64,000 nt of DNA. Origin: Limnohabitans sp. Rim8. Lineage in GTDB: Bacteria > Pseudomonadota > Gammaproteobacteria > Burkholderiales > Burkholderiaceae_C. Below are positions 62,984 to 64,000 of the stretch, piece by piece. Location of the stretch: contig CAMDFK010000021.1 in assembly GCA_945897465.1 (NCBI GenBank), positions 1-64,000 on the forward strand, written 5' to 3'. The notes under the pieces are model-generated. The model had not been told where the DNA came from and ran no database searches. It saw only the letters and a list, made by a program, of their open reading frames with translations. The translations under genes were made by a program, and so were the position numbers. Position 1 is the stretch's first letter. Each line of letters opens with the position of its first letter.

Positions 62984-64000
62984 ACGCCCCCTTTCTTGGC
63001 CGCTACCCAGCGCAAACGGTAGGCCACCAGCGTATCACACGCCAACAAACAAAACAGCAGCAAGCCCTGGAACACGCCGGTGATCGATTTGGGCAGCCCC
63101 AGACGCGATTGCGCGAGTTCCCCGCCGATATAGAACATGCTCATCAGCACGGCCGACAGCACCATGCCCGCCGGGTGCAAGCGCCCGACAAAGGCCACAA
63201 TGATCGCGGCAAAACCATAGCCCGCAGGCACATAAGGCGTCAGCTGCCCAATCGGCCCAGCCACCTCCAAAGCGCCTGCCAAACCCGCCGCGCCGCCCGA
63301 CACCATGAGGGCCACCCACAGTGCCTTGCGCGAAGAAAACCCGGCATACCGCGCTGCATCCGGGGCCAGGCCGCCCACCTGCTGGGCAAAGCCCGCTCGC
63401 GTGCGGAACAAGAACACCCACAGCAAGCCCGCACCCACCAGCGCCAAGAGCAAACCCACACTCACGCGCGAGCCGTCCATCAAACGCGGGATCTGCGTGA
63501 CCGCCTCAAAGGTTTTGGACTGCGGGAAATTGAATCCCGCTGGGTCTTTCCAGGGGCCATACACCAGATAGCTCAGCACCATGTCGGCCACATACACCAG
63601 CATCAAACTGACCAAAATTTCGCTGGCGTTGAAGCGGTCGCGCAGCAACGCTGTGATGCCGGCCCACAACATGCCGCCCAGCACGCCCGCCAAGAGCACC
63701 ACCAACACTATCCAGCGGCCCGTGTCTTTGTCGGCCAACAAGGCCACACCCCCGGCGCACACCGCGCCAATGACAAACTGACCCTCCGCCCCGATGTTCC
63801 AAACATTGGAGCGAAAACACACCGACAAACCCAAAGCGATCACCAAGAGCGGTGTGGCCTTGACCATCAATTCGCCCATGGCGTAAACTGTTTTGATCGG
63901 CTCCCAAAAGAACATCTGCAGCCCGCGCACCGGGTCTTTGCCCAGCGCCATGAACAGCGCCACACCCAGCAGCACGGTGAGCACCAGCGCCAACAAGGGC
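62980..64000 (-). CDS. BMP-type ABC transporter permease (YufP-like), 5' end cut by window edge
   Basis: At least 339 codons are open to the right edge, entering with PLLALVLTVLLGVALFMALG. The signature segment SVCFRSNVWNIGAEGQFVIGAVCAGGVALL and several helices are present. The true start lies beyond base 64000. It forms the permease pair with the downstream gene. Confidence 0.92.
   Translation of the reverse strand, partial: PLLALVLTVLLGVALFMALGKDPVRGLQMFFWEPIKTVYAMGELMVKATPLLVIALGLSVCFRSNVWNIGAEGQFVIGAVCAGGVALLADKDTGRWIVLVVLLAGVLGGMLWAGITALLRDRFNASEILVSLMLVYVADMVLSYLVYGPWKDPAGFNFPQSKTFEAVTQIPRLMDGSRVSVGLLLALVGAGLLWVFLFRTRAGFAQQVGGLAPDAARYAGFSSRKALWVALMVSGGAAGLAGALEVAGPIGQLTPYVPAGYGFAAIIVAFVGRLHPAGMVLSAVLMSMFYIGGELAQSRLGLPKSITGVFQGLLLFCLLACDTLVAYRLRWVAAKKGGV

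Overview
The window reads as chromosomal DNA of a facultatively lithoautotrophic betaproteobacterium, most likely Burkholderiales/Comamonadaceae (Limnohabitans-, Rhodoferax- or Hydrogenophaga-like). This is inferred from the GC-rich coding bias, form IA RuBisCO with CbbQ/CbbO, a class II-aldolase cbb operon, Sox and flavocytochrome c genes, and a Bug-type solute-binding protein. No rRNA, tRNA, CRISPR array, insertion sequence or prophage gene was seen. Both edges cut genes: soxD on the left and an ABC permease on the right.

Region 1 (1-15.3 kb) is mostly sulfur chemistry and sulfur-responsive regulation. It holds soxD and soxC with a SoxR-like ArsR repressor and its operator, then a FadL-type outer-membrane protein with a DUF302 lipoprotein behind a CsoR-type operator. 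Two small c-type cytochromes follow, then an ArsR-RND pump-DUF2892-rhodanese unit, an atypical two-cysteine CsoR-family regulator, an OsmC protein, a rhodanese lipoprotein, Coq7, a MerR regulator, an Rrf2 regulator and a methyltransferase.

Region 2 (15.4-25.2 kb) is one minus-strand Calvin-cycle operon in the order cbbY-rpe-fbp-prk-tkt-gph-gap-pgk-fba, closed by a clear terminator. Region 3 (25.3-31 kb) holds a DUF3422 protein, a rhodanese-persulfide dioxygenase-SulP operon and a TonB-like protein. Region 4 (30.9-38.3 kb) is cbbL-cbbS-cbbQ-cbbO plus a 105-residue protein, with two tandem cbbR-type LysR genes diverging from cbbL.

Region 5 (38.3-43.3 kb) returns to sulfur: a Crp/Fnr-type regulator, a periplasmic thioredoxin, a YeeE/TsuA-like thiosulfate transporter, flavocytochrome c sulfide dehydrogenase (fccA and fccB), a secreted DsrE-like protein and a second SoxR-like repressor. 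Reduced sulfur oxidised by Sox and flavocytochrome c would supply electrons for the CO2 fixation encoded in regions 2 and 4.

Region 6 (43.6-64 kb) is heterotrophic: dcd; a GntR-Bug-MmgE/PrpD unit; a BMP-family binding protein; a BenE-like permease-small protein-adenosine deaminase operon; a peptide ABC transporter with a D-serine dehydratase-like PLP enzyme, an RpiR regulator and a D-aminoacylase, with RidA diverging; and a BMP-type nucleoside ABC transporter running off the right edge.

The most interesting signals are: a shared 20-bp dyad (6-N8-6, ATATTC/GAATAT-like) in front of the sox regulator and two separate rhodanese operons; the noncanonical CsoR regulator together with a CsoR-type operator; the RND pump embedded among sulfane-sulfur proteins; and the D-amino-acid peptide operon whose RidA fits the expected enamine product of its PLP enzyme.
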